A stretch of 64,000 nucleotides of DNA from Pseudomonas profundi (GCF_008638305.1 NZ_VTPZ01000001.1:558001-622000); one strand, 5' to 3'. Positions 9,795 through 19,126 are shown, counted from the stretch's first letter. The notes: generated by a model from the sequence alone, not told the origin. Numbers and translations: made by a program.

Positions 9795-11246
9795 TTACAC
9801 CGTACTGACCCGCAGCCGCGCGCCCAAGGCTTTAGCGTACTCTTGCCAGGCCAGTAGCAGAGCCTTTTGTGTTCCCGTCTGGGTAGGGAGCAGCTCATCG
9901 ATGGTACGCAAAAACTCGGGCAGTGTTATTGAGGCCCCGGGGATAATGCCTTCAAGCCGACCCTTACAGAATCCAGACCAGTCCTTGTGAGCAGCCTCGC
10001 TCAGACTTTGCGGAAAATTCCGCGCACGGTAACGCGGCAGCATATCTACCAGCCGTTGATCCCCCAACGGCCATAGCGCAGCGTCAAGTTGTTCTCCACC
10101 CGCCTGGCGGATCATGTCCAGCTGAGCCCGGTCGGCGTCACTCATAAAGCCGCCGTATAACTGCAATTCGCAGTCATCATGGCCAGCATTATCGATCCTT
10201 CCTTGATCGTTAAACAGGCTGTGTAACTTCTTCTGACCGTCTGCCCGCCACGCTGCCAAAGTCTCTGCGCGATAACGAAACTCTGTCATATTCAGTGACA
10301 GGCGTTGGATATCTTCTTCGCGAAGTACTTTGATATCAGCCAATACCGGGCATTTATTGATATGCACCAACTTCAGGCCTGGTCGCTGCTGGCCTTCAGT
10401 CAGATCGGCTGTGCGGGTATACATCAATTCACGGAGCGTTTCTGCGTCCAGATCAATCAGCAGATCGGGGTCAGCCGCCAGGTCATACACAATCAACGCA
10501 TTGCGATTGACCGGGTGCCAGGCAAGGGGCAGGACGACTGCCAACCCGCTACGCTCCCGACCGAAGCGTCCCGATACATGCACGAGCGGGCGCACACGTT
10601 GCAAGTCGATTAATTCGCAAACTTTATGTTTGCTACGCAAATCATAGAGGTACTGGTATAAACGTGGCTGGGCTTGCCGGAGCAAGCGCGCCATGGCGAT
10701 AGTAGCGCGCACGTCCGCCAGTGCATCATGCGCCTGGCCGTGGTCAATGCCGTTGGCTCGGGTCAGCAGTTCGAGTCGCAGACTGGGAAGGCCATCCTGC
10801 TCGGGCCATACAATTCCCTCGGGCCGTAGCGCCTGAGCTGTGCGCAGTGCATCAAGCAGGTCCCAGCGACTGTTACCGCCCTGCCATTCCCGCGCATAGG
10901 GATCGTAGAAATTGCGATACAGCGTAAAGCGCGTCATCTCGTCATCGAACCGCAGACTGTTGTAACCAGCGGTACAAGTACCCGGCTCGGCCATCTGGCG
11001 ATGCAATTGCTCGATGAATTCAGCTTCCGCGAGCCCGGCTGTAGCGCGCGCGGGGCCGATACCGGTTACCAGGCAGGCCATCGGATGGGGGAGCGTATCG
11101 TCTGACAGCCGACAATCGATACAGAGGGGTTCGCCAATTTCCTCAAGGTTCTCGTCGGTGCGAATACCCGCAACTTGCAATGGCCGATCCCTGCGTGGAT
11201 CAATACCTGTCGATTCGAAATCGTACCAGAAGATGCTCTTGCCCAT
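9795..11246 (-). CDS. sbcB: Exodeoxyribonuclease I
   Basis: Single-strand-specific 3'-5' exonuclease used in recombination and mismatch repair, 483 aa, normal length. The DEDD catalytic residues are visible: WYDFESTGIDP at the N-terminus, LRFDDEMTR near residue 100, and HDALADVRAT near residue 180. An SH3-like region and a C-terminal helical domain follow. The start has GGGAAG upstream. It is convergent with mvaT across the shared terminator. Confidence 0.95.
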   Translation of the reverse strand: MGKSIFWYDFESTGIDPRRDRPLQVAGIRTDENLEEIGEPLCIDCRLSDDTLPHPMACLVTGIGPARATAGLAEAEFIEQLHRQMAEPGTCTAGYNSLRFDDEMTRFTLYRNFYDPYAREWQGGNSRWDLLDALRTAQALRPEGIVWPEQDGLPSLRLELLTRANGIDHGQAHDALADVRATIAMARLLRQAQPRLYQYLYDLRSKHKVCELIDLQRVRPLVHVSGRFGRERSGLAVVLPLAWHPVNRNALIVYDLAADPDLLIDLDAETLRELMYTRTADLTEGQQRPGLKLVHINKCPVLADIKVLREEDIQRLSLNMTEFRYRAETLAAWRADGQKKLHSLFNDQGRIDNAGHDDCELQLYGGFMSDADRAQLDMIRQAGGEQLDAALWPLGDQRLVDMLPRYRARNFPQSLSEAAHKDWSGFCKGRLEGIIPGASITLPEFLRTIDELLPTQTGTQKALLLAWQEYAKALGARLRVSTV

Positions 11247-11311
11247 GTCACTTCCCGCCGCTCAAATAATGCAGGTTAACCGAAGCGGAGTGGGCAGGCA
11301 TCAGCGCACTA

Positions 11312-11692
11312 TCAAAAGGTGAAGAATCGCTCCAGAAGATGGGCAAGTTCGCTGATGGAATGCGAGCTCGATACAATACTGAAACCCGTATCGAAATAGC
11401 CAGGAGACACATCCGATCGACACCAATGGCTCAACGCCTTGAAGTCGATGATGTCCAGACCACCCTCACCGGCTGGAAGCTTCAAACGCATCTCGTATAT
11501 CTCGTCGACCATCACCGGCAATACGCTGATCAGCATCAGTCCATTACCTGAAACGTTGCCGATCTGCCCCATCGGCTTGTCCGTGCGGGCGTTGTAGACG
11601 CAAAGATACGCTGCCAGCTGATGGCGGGCGATGTGACGCTGCTCAATAAATCCGGGCGTACCCATGCTGCCGGACAGAGGCAGAGACGGCAT
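11312..11692 (-). CDS. PilZ-domain protein
   Basis: 126-aa single-domain protein. It carries the two c-di-GMP-binding signatures of PilZ: the RHIARHQ element (RxxxR) near residue 19 and GNVSGNGL (N/DxSxxG) near residue 45, with beta-barrel strands following. It is therefore a likely c-di-GMP effector. Its ATG overlaps the stop of the upstream DUF4124 gene as TAATG, so the two are co-translated. The downstream partner is unknown; the window also encodes a diguanylate cyclase and BifA, which could set the c-di-GMP level it reads. Confidence 0.88.
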   Translation of the reverse strand: MPSLPLSGSMGTPGFIEQRHIARHQLAAYLCVYNARTDKPMGQIGNVSGNGLMLISVLPVMVDEIYEMRLKLPAGEGGLDIIDFKALSHWCRSDVSPGYFDTGFSIVSSSHSISELAHLLERFFTF

Positions 11693-12117
11693 TAACAGCG
11701 CTCCTGTAACAGGGTTTCGAGTTCGTGTTTGCGTGCCTTGATGCGACTCGGGTGGACCTCCACCTTTTTGCCATCAGCATCTTCTTCATACCAGAGTCTT
11801 CGACCTTCAAACTTGGCCAGATGGCGACGCATGCCATCACATTGTGCCTTAGCTTGTTTACGCCGCGCCACGGAACGGGCCGTTTCAACTTCACGTTCCT
11901 CGGCGCGTACATCGATGATTTTCTGGATATTTTTTTCTCTCTGCAGGACCTGCTCATCTCGCTCGATTACCTGCGGTCGAATATCCAGGAGCTCGGCATT
12001 CGCCGCTGGCCGCTCGCCGAACTGTACACGCCCTTCGGCATCAACCCATCGGTATATCTCGGCCATCCCTGGCAGTGGCAGCCAAGCCAGTAAAACCATT
12101 ATTACCCATCTAAGCAT
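11692..12117 (-). CDS. Secreted DUF4124-domain protein
   Basis: 141-aa exported protein. A signal peptide (MLRWVIMVLLAWLPLPGMA) is followed by the DUF4124 motif IYRWVDAEGRVQFGERP, then a basic, probably helical region of about 90 residues with heptad character. DUF4124 proteins are periplasmic and their function is not established. It is translationally coupled to the PilZ gene downstream. Confidence 0.87.
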   Translation of the reverse strand: MLRWVIMVLLAWLPLPGMAEIYRWVDAEGRVQFGERPAANAELLDIRPQVIERDEQVLQREKNIQKIIDVRAEEREVETARSVARRKQAKAQCDGMRRHLAKFEGRRLWYEEDADGKKVEVHPSRIKARKHELETLLQERC

Positions 12118-12325
12118 GTGGTCCGTCCTGGTCCGCTAACATCCTGAATGTTCGAGAATAATGCAGCAGTTCGCGCTGGCCAAGCATTAAGGAAGCGATG
12201 GTCGGGTGCATTCTATTATTTTTAGTAGCTCAACGACCGACCGCCCATCTTGATGCAGGTCACTTCCAAAAGCCCCATCTTGTCTTACACTCAATCACAC
12301 TTCCCCGAATCAGGAGGCAATATTG

Positions 12326-13264
12326 ATGGAATTCCGTAATGTGCTGGTGGTGATTGATCCGACCAGCGAATCAGACCAGCCTTCTCTGCGCCGCGCCGAA
12401 CAGCTGGCGGGTTTTTATCCCGACGCCACCTTTACGCTGTTCCTCTGTGACTACAACTCGGCACTGGACGGCGGCCTGCTGTTTGCCACGCCAGGGCTGG
12501 AAAAGGCGCGCGCCTCGTTACTCAAGCAACACGAGGTGTTTCTCGACAAGCTCGCCAAGCCGCTACGTGAAAAAACGTCCCGCGTGGACACCCGCGCAGT
12601 ATGGGGCAAGCGGCTTGATCGCAACATCCTGCAGGCGGTCCAGCAATCCGATGCGGATCTGGTCATCAAGACCACCCACCACCACAACCCGATCAAGAAG
12701 CTCCTGCTGACCAATACCGACTGGCAACTGATCCGCCACTGCGAGGCGCCCTTGTGGCTGGTCAAACAGGCCGACACGTTGATCGGCTCGATTTGCGCCA
12801 GCGTCGATCCATTGCATGAAGCAGATAAGCCCGCCGCCCTGGACTACAAGTTGATCGCCAATTCGGACAGTCTGGCCAAAGCGATGCGCGCGCAGATGTA
12901 TATCGCCCACTGCTTCAATCCTCTGCCCCGCACTCTGGTATTCGATGCGAGCATCATCGGCGACTATGACGCCTATGCCGGCGAGGTCCGGGAACGGCAT
13001 CAGGCTGCGTTCAGCAAGCTCGCGGATACAGCCAGCATCCCGGCGACACATAGGCAATTGCTGCAAGGGTATCCGGAGGAAGCGATTCCCGAGTTCATCG
13101 AAAAGCAGACAATCAATCTGCTGGTGATGGGCGCGGTATCACGCTCGCGTCTGGATGCTGCCTTGATCGGACACACCGCCGAACGCCTGCTCGATGAGGT
13201 GCCCTGTGATGTGCTGGTAGTTAAACCTGACGAGTTTGTCGATCCCAGCAAACCTGCGTCCTGA
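12326..13264 (+). CDS. Tandem universal stress protein (UspE-like)
   Basis: 312-aa cytoplasmic protein with two Usp domains. The second retains the nucleotide-binding pattern VMGAVSRSRLDAALIGHTAE followed by VPCDVLVVKP. The first is more degenerate (KTTHHHNPIKKLLLTNTDW). The ATG at 12326 has AGGAGG eight bases upstream; an in-frame TTG one codon earlier is less likely. It sits next to pyk as PA4328 does in P. aeruginosa by memory, except that the Entner-Doudoroff operon lies between them here. Expression under oxygen limitation or stationary phase is typical of relatives but not shown by the sequence. Confidence 0.9.
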   Translation: MEFRNVLVVIDPTSESDQPSLRRAEQLAGFYPDATFTLFLCDYNSALDGGLLFATPGLEKARASLLKQHEVFLDKLAKPLREKTSRVDTRAVWGKRLDRNILQAVQQSDADLVIKTTHHHNPIKKLLLTNTDWQLIRHCEAPLWLVKQADTLIGSICASVDPLHEADKPAALDYKLIANSDSLAKAMRAQMYIAHCFNPLPRTLVFDASIIGDYDAYAGEVRERHQAAFSKLADTASIPATHRQLLQGYPEEAIPEFIEKQTINLLVMGAVSRSRLDAALIGHTAERLLDEVPCDVLVVKPDEFVDPSKPAS

Positions 13265-13283
13265 TCACCTGCTGATTGTATCG

Positions 13284-13303
13284 CTGCCGCAAAAAGGCGG
13301 CAG
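13284..13303. terminator. Possible hairpin between convergent usp and eda
   Basis: A 7-bp stem CTGCCGC/GCGGCAG with a 6-base A-rich loop lies in the 45-base gap between two convergent genes. No clear T run follows on either strand, so terminator function is uncertain. Confidence 0.35.
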
Positions 13304-13309
13304 GCACGC

Positions 13310-13948
13310 TTAACCCACGAGCGACTGGCGGCTGAGCTCGCTGATAGTCGACCAGTCGCCCGCCTCGACGGCTTCACGAGGCGCCATCCAGCTGCCGCCC
13401 ACCGCCATGACATTATCCAGATCGATATAGTCGGCAACTTTTGCCTGAGTGATGCCACCTGTGGGGCAAAACCGCACGCCGGGGAATGGGCCGGAAAACG
13501 ACCGCAAGGCAGCGCCCCCCCCACACACCTCAGCCGGAAACAGCTTGAAGCGCCGATAGCCAAGCCGATAACCCATCATCAACTCTGACGCAGTGGCTAT
13601 GCCTGGCAGCAGAGGAACCGGACTGTCGAGCCCCAGTGTCAGTAACTCATCAGTACAGCCCGGTGTAACGATGAACCTCGCGCCAGCATCCAGAGCGGAC
13701 TGAAACTGCCGGCCATCCAGCACTGTCCCTGCCCCTACACACAATTCAGGCCGCTCACGTTGCAGAATCGCAATGGCAGCTAACCCATGCGCAGTACGCA
13801 GGGTGATTTCCAGCGTGGTGATCCCCCCCGCCAGCAAGGCGTCAGCGAGCGGGAGAATGTCAACTTCCCTGCGGATGCTCAATACAGGCAACACTCGCAC
13901 GGAGGCAAATAGGCGATCCACTTCGCGAGTATTCTCGGCAAGGCTCAT
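13310..13948 (-). CDS. eda: KDPG aldolase (Entner-Doudoroff)
   Basis: Cleaves 2-keto-3-deoxy-6-phosphogluconate to pyruvate and glyceraldehyde 3-phosphate. 212 aa. The class I aldolase residues are present: catalytic Glu and Arg in TTLEITLRTAHG near residue 47, and the Schiff-base Lys in RRFKLFPAEVCGG near residue 136; CPTGGI provides phosphate binding. The ATG has AGGACA upstream and lies 10 bases after the pgl stop, making it the last gene of edd-pgl-eda. Confidence 0.95.
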   Translation of the reverse strand: MSLAENTREVDRLFASVRVLPVLSIRREVDILPLADALLAGGITTLEITLRTAHGLAAIAILQRERPELCVGAGTVLDGRQFQSALDAGARFIVTPGCTDELLTLGLDSPVPLLPGIATASELMMGYRLGYRRFKLFPAEVCGGGAALRSFSGPFPGVRFCPTGGITQAKVADYIDLDNVMAVGGSWMAPREAVEAGDWSTISELSRQSLVG

Positions 13949-13958
13949 AAATGTCCTG

Positions 13959-14669
13959 TCAGCCCTCGGGGCTGTAATAAATGTCCATAGGCGGTTCTAG
14001 AAACGCCGCAATCGGTCGCTCCGCGGGGGATGCGGAAAAGGCTTCGGTCAGTGCTTGACGCTTCTGCGGTCCGTTGATTTGAAGCAGGCGAATCGTTGCC
14101 TGGTTCAACGCCTTGCCCGTCATGGTAATCCGCGGCAGACGCTCCTCGTTGCCCGGTATGGCGCGACAGAATACCGGAGCCTCCTCGGACACGCTCGTCT
14201 CCAGGCCATCGATGCCGGGAAACAGCGAGGCGGTATGTCCGTCAGTGCCCATACCCAGAACCAATACATCAAGCGGCAACAGTGACTGCAGGAGCGTGTC
14301 GAACTCAGCGGCGTCCTGTTCCGGACTTTGCCCGCGATACATCGGCTCCCAGCGCGCCAACTGCATTGCGTCTTTCAGACAGCGGCAAACCATCCCGCCA
14401 TTGCTGTCCGGGTGGTCTTGCGGAACCCAGCGCTCATCGGCGAGCGTTATGATGACTTTTTGCCAGTCCAGTTCCATCCGGTTGAGGCAAGCCAGCACCG
14501 GTTCAGGGCTTCGCCCGCCGGATAATGCCAGCACCGCCCGCCCGTTGCGCTCGATTGCCTCGCTTAAAGCTGTGGCGATACGCGTCGCCAAGCGCTCTGC
14601 ATGCTCGTCGATCGACTGCGCTTCATCCAGACCCAGGCCACGTTGCGGTGCCAATTGTTGCAGTGTCAT
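13959..14669 (-). CDS. pgl: 6-phosphogluconolactonase
   Basis: Hydrolyses 6-phosphogluconolactone to 6-phosphogluconate. 236 aa of the SugarP_isomerase (DevB) type with [15 protein letters not shown] near residue 45, [18 protein letters not shown] near 75, and [16 protein letters not shown] near 140. The ATG overlaps the edd stop as ATGA. The zwf gene that normally provides its substrate is not in this window. Confidence 0.94.
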   Translation of the reverse strand: MTLQQLAPQRGLGLDEAQSIDEHAERLATRIATALSEAIERNGRAVLALSGGRSPEPVLACLNRMELDWQKVIITLADERWVPQDHPDSNGGMVCRCLKDAMQLARWEPMYRGQSPEQDAAEFDTLLQSLLPLDVLVLGMGTDGHTASLFPGIDGLETSVSEEAPVFCRAIPGNEERLPRITMTGKALNQATIRLLQINGPQKRQALTEAFSASPAERPIAAFLEPPMDIYYSPEG

Positions 14670-16501
14670 AGACTCCTCTCCTCGTCCGCTTCACGCAGGC
14701 TTGCGGTGAAACTGCTGCCGCCCTCCTCCGCCGAACTGACAGCATGGCGCATGAATGCAAACATTTCCCGCCCCCAGCCGCGGCGAATCGGCTCGGCCTG
14801 ACTAACGGGTTGGCGGCCGGCCCAGACAGCCTCATCTACTACAACGTCCAGCGTGCCCGCGCCTGCGTCAAGGGTGACCTGATCTCCGTCGCGCAATAGA
14901 GCCAATGGGCCACCGTCGCGCGCTTCGGGACACACATGAATAACCGCGGGGACCTTGCCCGACGCACCAGACATGCGGCCGTCAGTCACCAACGCCACCT
15001 TGAAGCCCCGATCCTGCAATACGCCCAGATAGGGCGTGAGCTTGTGCAGCTCGGGCATACCATTCGCCGCCGGACCCTGAAAACGCAACACAGCGACAAG
15101 GTCGTGCTCGAGCTCATTGGCCTGAAAAGCGGCGACAAAAGCTTCCTGGCTTTCGAAGATGCGACAGGGCGCACTCACATACCAATGCTCCTCGGCGACC
15201 GCAGAGACCTTGATAACACCGCGACCAAGCCTCCCTTGTACCAACCGCAGGCCTCCATCCCTGGAAAACGGCTCGCGCCAGCCACGCAGAATACTCTGGT
15301 CCAGACTATCGGCTGGTCCGGCCCGCCAGGTCAGTTTGCCGTCGAGCAGCGCAGGCTCCTGGGTATAACGTTCGAGTCCCGGTCCCGCCACGGTCTGCAC
15401 ATCGGTGTGCAATAGTCCCGCGCCGATCAGCTGGCTGAACAGGAAAGCCGTGCCACCGGCAGCCTGGAAATGGTTGATATCAGCCTGGCCATTCGGGTAG
15501 ATCTTTGCCAGCCCGGGCACCACTTCGGACAAGCTGGCCATATCGTCCCAATTAAGCTTGAGCCCCGCCGCCTGACCGATCGCAACCAGATGCAAGGTCA
15601 GGTTGGTTGATCCGCCTGTGGCCAGCAGCATCACCACAGCATTGATCAACGCACGTTCGTCAACAATGGAAGCCAGCGCCCCTTCCCCGCTGCGCGCCAG
15701 GCGCGCGGCCTGTTCTGCTGCATACACAGTGAGCGCGTCGCGCAAAGGCGTGCCCGGATTAACAAAGGAGGCGCCAGGCAATTGCAGCCCCATCGCTTCC
15801 AGCAACATCTGATTGGTATTGGCAGTGCCGTAAAAGGTACAGGTGCCCGGCGAATGGTAAGACTGCGTTTCGGCTTCCAGCAGCTCTTCCCGGCCGATCA
15901 GCCCTTCGGCGTAGCGCTGACGCACCGCGGCCTTTTCCTTGTTGGGCAGCCCGGAGGGCATAGGGCCGGCCGGAACGAACAGAATCGGCAAATGCCCAAA
16001 GCGCAGCGCCCCCATCAATAGACCAGGAACGATCTTGTCGCAGATGCCCAGACACAAGCCGCCGTCGAACATGTTGTGTGACAGCGCGACGGTCGTCGCC
16101 ATGGCAATCACATCCCGGCTGTGCAGCGACAGCTCCATCCCGGGCTCGCCCTGGGTAACGCCATCACACATCGCCGGCACACCGCCGGCAACCTGACCGG
16201 TCGCACCAAAGGCGCGCAATGCCTCACGCAACAATGACGGATAGGTCTCATAGGGCTGGTGCGCCGACAGCATGTCGTTATAGGCGGTAACGATGCCAAC
16301 ATTGACCTCGTCCATCATCCGCAACCGGTCCTTGTCGGAAGAGGAACAGGCAGCCATACCATGGGCCAGATTGCCACACGACAGGTGCCGCCGGCCGCGC
16401 GGCAATGCGGCTGCATCAGCCATCTGCTGCAGATAGCCCTGGCGCGATTGCCGGCTGCGTTCGCGCAGGCGCTCGGTCACTTCGATAACACGTGGGTGCA
16501 T
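14666..16501 (-). CDS. edd: Phosphogluconate dehydratase
   Basis: Dehydrates 6-phosphogluconate to KDPG, the committing step of the Entner-Doudoroff pathway. 611 aa, typical for Edd (IlvD/Edd superfamily). Fe-S ligands are recognisable in [16 protein letters not shown] and in [28 protein letters not shown] is the C-terminal family signature. The start has GGGGAGG. First gene of the operon and divergent from pyk across a 264-base gap, so the two probably respond to related sugar signals. I searched that gap for a HexR-like palindrome and did not find one. Confidence 0.95.
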   Translation of the reverse strand: MHPRVIEVTERLRERSRQSRQGYLQQMADAAALPRGRRHLSCGNLAHGMAACSSSDKDRLRMMDEVNVGIVTAYNDMLSAHQPYETYPSLLREALRAFGATGQVAGGVPAMCDGVTQGEPGMELSLHSRDVIAMATTVALSHNMFDGGLCLGICDKIVPGLLMGALRFGHLPILFVPAGPMPSGLPNKEKAAVRQRYAEGLIGREELLEAETQSYHSPGTCTFYGTANTNQMLLEAMGLQLPGASFVNPGTPLRDALTVYAAEQAARLARSGEGALASIVDERALINAVVMLLATGGSTNLTLHLVAIGQAAGLKLNWDDMASLSEVVPGLAKIYPNGQADINHFQAAGGTAFLFSQLIGAGLLHTDVQTVAGPGLERYTQEPALLDGKLTWRAGPADSLDQSILRGWREPFSRDGGLRLVQGRLGRGVIKVSAVAEEHWYVSAPCRIFESQEAFVAAFQANELEHDLVAVLRFQGPAANGMPELHKLTPYLGVLQDRGFKVALVTDGRMSGASGKVPAVIHVCPEARDGGPLALLRDGDQVTLDAGAGTLDVVVDEAVWAGRQPVSQAEPIRRGWGREMFAFMRHAVSSAEEGGSSFTASLREADEERSL

Positions 16502-16765
16502 CTGCCCTCCCCTTCGCAGTGCGCTTCTTTAGTATCATAGCGCTCTATAACGCTCTGGACCGCGCACACTGACTAGACTATAGCTTCGATTAGTTCGCCA
16601 ATTTACCGCCATTGTAAGCCTCCGGGCAGCGGGCCAGTGATAATTCATCCGGGGTGAAACGCATGAATGCCACATCATGATGCTTTACTCCTCAAATCCG
16701 ATTACAACACTGCCTGTCGGGTAACGGCCCATAAAGCGCCTCCATATCTTCATAGGAAACCAAAC

Positions 16766-18217
16766 ATGAGTATTCGCCGTACCAAGATCGTCGCAACCCT
16801 GGGTCCTGCCAGTAGCACAGCTGAGTGCATCGCTGCGTTAATTGACGCGGGAATGAATGTCGCACGCATGAACTTCTCCCACGGCACTGCAGATGAGCAT
16901 CGCCAGCGAGCGCGTCTGGTACGGGAGATGGCTGCCCAGAAAGGCCTGCACGTTGCGCTGATGGGCGACCTGCAGGGCCCGAAAATCCGCATCGCGCGCT
17001 TCGTCGATGGCAAGATCCACCTCGCCATAGGCGATAAATTCCGCCTGAGCACCTCGCATCCACTGGACGATGGTACGTCCGAGGTCGTCGGCATTGACTA
17101 CCCACAGCTGGTTGAAGACTGTCGCACAGGCGATGAGCTACTGCTGGATGATGGTCGCGTGGTATTGCATGTGGACCAGGTAACGACAGACGAGGTCCGC
17201 TGTACAGTCACCGCTGGCGGCCCGCTCTCCAACCACAAGGGTATCAATCGACGCGGGGGCGGTTTATCGGCTGCAGCCCTGACCGACAAGGACCGCAACG
17301 ACATCCTCATCGCGTCCGAACTGGAAATGGAATACGTGGCGGTATCCTTCCCACGCGACGCCGCCGATATGCATCTGGCGCGCCGCCTGCTGAAGGAGGC
17401 AGGCTCTTCTGCCTGGCTGATCGCCAAGATCGAGCGCGCCGAAGCGGTAGCCGATGAAGCAGCATTGGATGGCTTGATCGAAGCCAGTGACGGCGTGATG
17501 GTTGCACGCGGCGATCTGGGTGTAGAAATCGGCGATGCCGAACTGGTCGGCATTCAGAAAACCATCATCAGTCGCGCCCGCCGCCAGAACAAGGTGGTGA
17601 TCACTGCGACCCAGATGATGGAATCGATGATCAGCAGCCCGCTGCCGACACGTGCAGAGGTGTCCGACGTAGCCAACGCTGCCCTCGACTACACCGACGC
17701 CGTGATGCTCTCCGCCGAGTCCGCTGCCGGCAGCTTTCCGATCGAAGCCGTTCAGGCTATGGCAAGGGTATGCGTCGGCGCCGAAAAGCACCCCACCAGC
17801 CAGTCATCCAGTCACCGCCTGCACCAGAGCTTCGAACGCTGTGACGAGACCATTGCGCTGGCTGCGATGTATGCGGGCAACCACTTCCCTGGCGTCACCG
17901 CCATCATCAGCCTGACCGAGAGTGGCCACACACCACTGATCATGTCGCGTATCCGCTCGCATCTGCCGATCTTCGCGCTGTCGCCTAACGCCCAAACGCT
18001 GGGCAAGGTCGCCATGTTCCGCGGCGTGCAGAGCATCGAATTCAACCCGCTATCCATGGATTCACGCGAAGTGAACCAGGCCGCCGTCGACAAATTACTG
18101 TCCCTCGGACACGTCCAACAGGGCGACTGGGTGATTCTCACCAAAGGCGACGTTTATAACTCGGAGGGCGGGACCAATTCGTTGAAGTTGCTGCATGTTG
18201 GGGAATCATTGGTGTAA
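16766..18217 (+). CDS. pyk: Pyruvate kinase
   Basis: Converts phosphoenolpyruvate and ADP to pyruvate and ATP. 483 aa from the chosen ATG, which has AGGAAA eight bases upstream and begins MSIRRTKIVATLGPASS, the family N-terminus. Substrate and metal motifs include ARMNFSHG, the lysine region SAWLIAKIERAEAV, and VMVARGDLGVEIG followed by ITATQMMESMI. Length and position beside usp and the fumarase suggest the PykA type (PA4329 by memory). The longer open frame upstream overlaps the promoter region and is rejected. Confidence 0.95.
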   Translation: MSIRRTKIVATLGPASSTAECIAALIDAGMNVARMNFSHGTADEHRQRARLVREMAAQKGLHVALMGDLQGPKIRIARFVDGKIHLAIGDKFRLSTSHPLDDGTSEVVGIDYPQLVEDCRTGDELLLDDGRVVLHVDQVTTDEVRCTVTAGGPLSNHKGINRRGGGLSAAALTDKDRNDILIASELEMEYVAVSFPRDAADMHLARRLLKEAGSSAWLIAKIERAEAVADEAALDGLIEASDGVMVARGDLGVEIGDAELVGIQKTIISRARRQNKVVITATQMMESMISSPLPTRAEVSDVANAALDYTDAVMLSAESAAGSFPIEAVQAMARVCVGAEKHPTSQSSSHRLHQSFERCDETIALAAMYAGNHFPGVTAIISLTESGHTPLIMSRIRSHLPIFALSPNAQTLGKVAMFRGVQSIEFNPLSMDSREVNQAAVDKLLSLGHVQQGDWVILTKGDVYNSEGGTNSLKLLHVGESLV

Positions 18218-18345
18218 CGCAGCGGGTCTGAATTCGCGAGCCAATCCAGCCTGGGAGCGTAGCGCGACTGCGCTACGCGACGATTTGACTGGCTGACCAG
18301 CGTTCATTGGGATGCGATTGGGATCAGCTACCGCGAGGCGACAGC

Positions 18346-18490
18346 GGTTTTAAATCTCTATCTCACGCCGATGCTCATCGAGTCCGCCGACTGTCAGGTT
18401 GGCGCAAGTGTCGAAAACAGGGATGTTTTCGTCAAGCCCCCAGGGACGGGTTCACGGCGTCTTGCGCAAGCCTGGCAGCCGGCGGGCGAC
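18346..18490. repeat. Dispersed repeat A, copy 1
   Basis: About 145 bases shared with three other places in the window. The core holds the palindrome GAAAACA-GGGA-TGTTTTC at 18413-18430 and an outer inverted repeat GCGCAAG (18402-18408) with CTTGCGC (18461-18467). Within about 90 core bases it differs from copy 2 at very few positions. Confidence 0.85.
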
Positions 18491-18566
18491 CGGCTCCGGT
18501 CATGTCGACCGTAGCAACCACTCGCTCGCAAAACCATCTCAAGCAGTTCGTTGGGCTGGCTTCCGG

Positions 18567-18721
18567 AGTCAGCTGTCGCGAGGCGGCAGCGCTGCGCCGA
18601 CACGCTGCAAATACGTCCCTGTAAGCTCGTCGATGACATCCCTGTCATCGGACGGTCGGCTCAGCCCTGTCGCCTCGCTTCGCATAAATATTGGAGTTGC
18701 CTGATAGGATACGCCGGCCCC
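18567..18721. repeat. Dispersed repeat B, copy 1
   Basis: Contains an imperfect GCTGTCGCGAGGCGGCAGC palindrome, then TACGTCCCTGTA and the perfect palindrome GATGACA-TCCC-TGTCATC at 18632-18649. It matches 44823-44980 closely over more than 100 bases. Confidence 0.85.
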
Positions 18722-18865
18722 GGTTTTAATCTCTCCATCACACCGATGCGCGACCAAGCCCGCTGGCTGTCAGGGTGGCGCAAGTGTCGAAAACAGGGAT
18801 GTTTTCGTCAAGCCCCCAGGGACGGGTTCACGGCGTCTTGCGCAAGCCTGATAGCTGGTGGGCGA
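18722..18865. repeat. Dispersed repeat A, copy 2
   Basis: Same orientation as copy 1 and almost identical through the GAAAACA-GGGA-TGTTTTC palindrome and the stretch ending CACGGCGTCTTGCGCAAGCC. It lies 376 bases downstream of copy 1, with element B between. Confidence 0.85.
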
Positions 18866-18928
18866 CCTGCACCGGCAAATCGCCGCCGGGGGAATCATTC
18901 CTTGATCCGCTAGTTGGAAACGAAAAAC

Positions 18929-18964
18929 AAATCCCCCCTAGCCCCCCTTTTTCAAAGAGGGGGA
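18929..18964. repeat. C-rich/G-rich repeat C, copy 1
   Basis: Runs AATCCCCC and CCCCCCTTTTT followed by AAAGAGGGGGA can fold into a stem. A similar sequence follows the A-B-A array at 45154-45185. Confidence 0.6.
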
Positions 18965-19065
18965 TGGACTTGTGCTGCGTCTGATCTGTGCGTATTTGAG
19001 TACATGGCTGCTGCGAGCCGCGCGCTTCTGATAACCCGGCCGCTAATGCCCTGACAAGCAAGCCA

Positions 19066-19103
19066 AACAAAAAGCCCCGAGACGCTGGCGCGCTCGGGGC
19101 TTT
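19066..19103 (-). terminator. Terminator of the fumarase gene
   Basis: Minus strand: 11-bp stem AAAGCCCCGAG/CTCGGGGCTTT with an 11-base loop, followed by T residues, 24 bases after the fumarase stop. Confidence 0.9.
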
Positions 19104-19126
19104 CAGTACAGCAAACAAACCGGAAC

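Larger units (their letters stand above)
18218..19070. repeat. Repeat-filled intergenic region after pyk
   Basis: About 850 bases without a credible gene. It starts with a hairpin at 18257-18278 (9-bp stem GCGTAGCGC/GCGCTACGC, loop GACT, no T run), then carries repeat elements A1, B1, A2 and C1 described separately. Short ORFs here arise from the repeats and occur again at 44.6-45.2 kb. Confidence 0.8.

Noticed and set aside
12323-12325. TTG one codon before the usp ATG as start
   Set aside because: The following ATG has the better spacing from AGGAGG.
16502-16765. HexR-type operator in the edd-pyk divergent gap
   Set aside because: I looked for a TGTAATT/AATTACA-like palindrome and saw only isolated half-like pieces.
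18399-18913. Short ORFs in the pyk-fumarase gap with similar peptides (for example a KTGMF-S-PQGRVHGVLRKP stretch twice)
   Set aside because: The peptide recurs at 44.6 and 45.0 kb because the underlying DNA repeat recurs. The frames are short, lack ribosome sites and are not maintained beyond the repeat.
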